Part shown: positions 4,944 through 5,361 of the stretch, piece by piece
Numbering within the stretch: position 1 is the first letter of the stretch
How the letters are laid out: every line of letters starts with the position of its first letter
Assembly (NCBI GenBank): GCA_007127395.1
Contig: SKZL01000080.1
Coordinates: 1-5,361 of the forward strand
DNA from: Balneolaceae bacterium
Lineage (GTDB): Bacteria; Bacteroidota; Rhodothermia; Balneolales; Balneolaceae
Direction of reading: 5' to 3'
Length of the DNA: 5,361 nucleotides
Notes under the pieces: model-generated
What the model was told of the DNA's origin: nothing
The model's database searches: none
What the model saw: only the letters and a program-made list of their open reading frames with translations
Made by a program: the position numbers and the translations under genes

Positions 4944-5361
4944 ATGAAAGGTTCAAAGAGAGATATCCGGCTTATAATTTCATGCGACACAAAAGGCATT
5001 GCAGAAGAACTGTTACTTGATTCGGACAATTTTTTTAAATCAATAGAATTCCCAATCGGACTCCCTAACCTTGTAGCTCCCGACTCTCTTGAAGTGTTGG
5101 CTAATCTTTGGCTGCAAGTAATGGATAAAGCGATGGAAGAAAATGTTTCAATTAAATTACAGTCGAAGAGTAGAGAAATAAAGGTCACATTTTCCGGCTA
5201 TCTGTTAAAAGATAAAGTGCTTCTGTGTGGAAGTAACTCGATGGCTCAAACTGAGAAAGTTTTGAGTGATATCTATATGATTAATAACGAACAACAAAAC
5301 CATCTTCGGCGAACGGAAAAAAAATTGATCTCCCTAAAAAAAAAAAAAAAAAGGGAGATGA
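4944..5361 (+). CDS. N-terminus of a probable PAS-type sensor/signalling protein (runs off window)
   Basis: The frame is open from ATG 4944 to the window end (139 codons) with no stop. Residues 1-112 have an alternating strand/helix pattern compatible with a PAS-like sensor (IRLIISCDTKGIAEELLLDS at the start, REIKVTFSGYLLKDKVLLCG, then SMAQTEKVLSDIYM). Residues 113-131 (INNEQQNHLRRTEKKLIS) look like the start of a linker coiled coil that usually leads into a histidine kinase or phosphatase domain. The effector domain is not visible, so kinase is an inference from this layout and from the sensor gene 3 nt upstream. It has no clear Shine-Dalgarno site and may be translationally coupled to that gene. 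From 5336 the frame crosses a run of 17 A, encoding five or six Lys, so the reading beyond that point is uncertain. A GAF-like domain is an alternative to PAS. Confidence 0.6.
   Translation, partial: MKGSKRDIRLIISCDTKGIAEELLLDSDNFFKSIEFPIGLPNLVAPDSLEVLANLWLQVMDKAMEENVSIKLQSKSREIKVTFSGYLLKDKVLLCGSNSMAQTEKVLSDIYMINNEQQNHLRRTEKKLISLKKKKKREM
5328..5359. repeat. A17 homopolymer flanked by an 8-bp inverted repeat
   Basis: ATCTCCCT (5328-5335) and AGGGAGAT (5352-5359) are perfect inverted repeats. They enclose a run of 17 A at 5336-5352, the last A belonging to the right arm. It lies inside the coding frame of the signalling gene, at the very end of the window. It could be a slippage-prone contingency tract, or an assembly or sequencing artefact at a contig end. 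Confidence 0.7.

Noticed and set aside
4937..5188. Open frame of 83 codons on the minus strand
   Set aside because: It lies antisense to the start of the signalling gene, whose frame is continuous and follows the sensor gene by 3 nt.

Overview
The window looks like a piece of a Bacteroidota/Balneolota-type marine or halophilic genome (inference). The supporting signs are a TonB-dependent outer-membrane receptor ending in Phe, weak or absent Shine-Dalgarno sites before most genes, moderate GC, and intergenic hairpins of the CCCGACA/TGTCGGG kind. No rRNA, tRNA or CRISPR is visible, so the placement is tentative.

Layout, left to right. (1) Positions 1-794, minus strand: the N-terminal 264 residues of a Tat-exported aldo/keto reductase, cut by the window edge. 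(2) 795-1069: a non-coding gap with hairpins that look like a decayed dispersed repeat. (3) 1070-2977, minus strand: a BtuB-type TonB-dependent receptor. Its leader holds a sigma70-like promoter (3312-3340), a clear cobalamin riboswitch (about 3118-3306) and an intrinsic terminator (3039-3062). The receptor is therefore probably shut off by transcription termination when B12 is plentiful, and its true start is the ATG at 2977 rather than the GTG at 3070. (4) 3307-3596: a divergent intergenic region with an 86-bp imperfect inverted repeat and a candidate promoter for the plus-strand genes. (5) 3597-5361, plus strand: a tightly packed set of three genes. They are a small ABM/IsdG-like monooxygenase, a B12-binding sensor and the N-terminus of a probable sensor kinase or other signalling protein, which runs off the window.

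The most interesting object is the plus-strand cassette. The B12 protein has an all-helical N-terminal domain resembling photoglobin, the bilin-binding globin relative found in photocobilins. This is followed by a CarH-type cobalamin module with an exact W-x9-EH signature and an ExHxxG motif. It carries a frameshift near 4692 that splits it into two reading frames. A possible heme-degrading enzyme that could supply a linear tetrapyrrole lies upstream, and a probable signalling protein lies downstream. The set therefore reads as a candidate dual-chromophore (B12 plus bilin) light-sensing pathway, placed back to back with a B12-riboswitch-controlled B12 importer. Chromophore binding and light sensing are inferences. 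The motifs, gene order, riboswitch, terminator and frameshift are read from the sequence.
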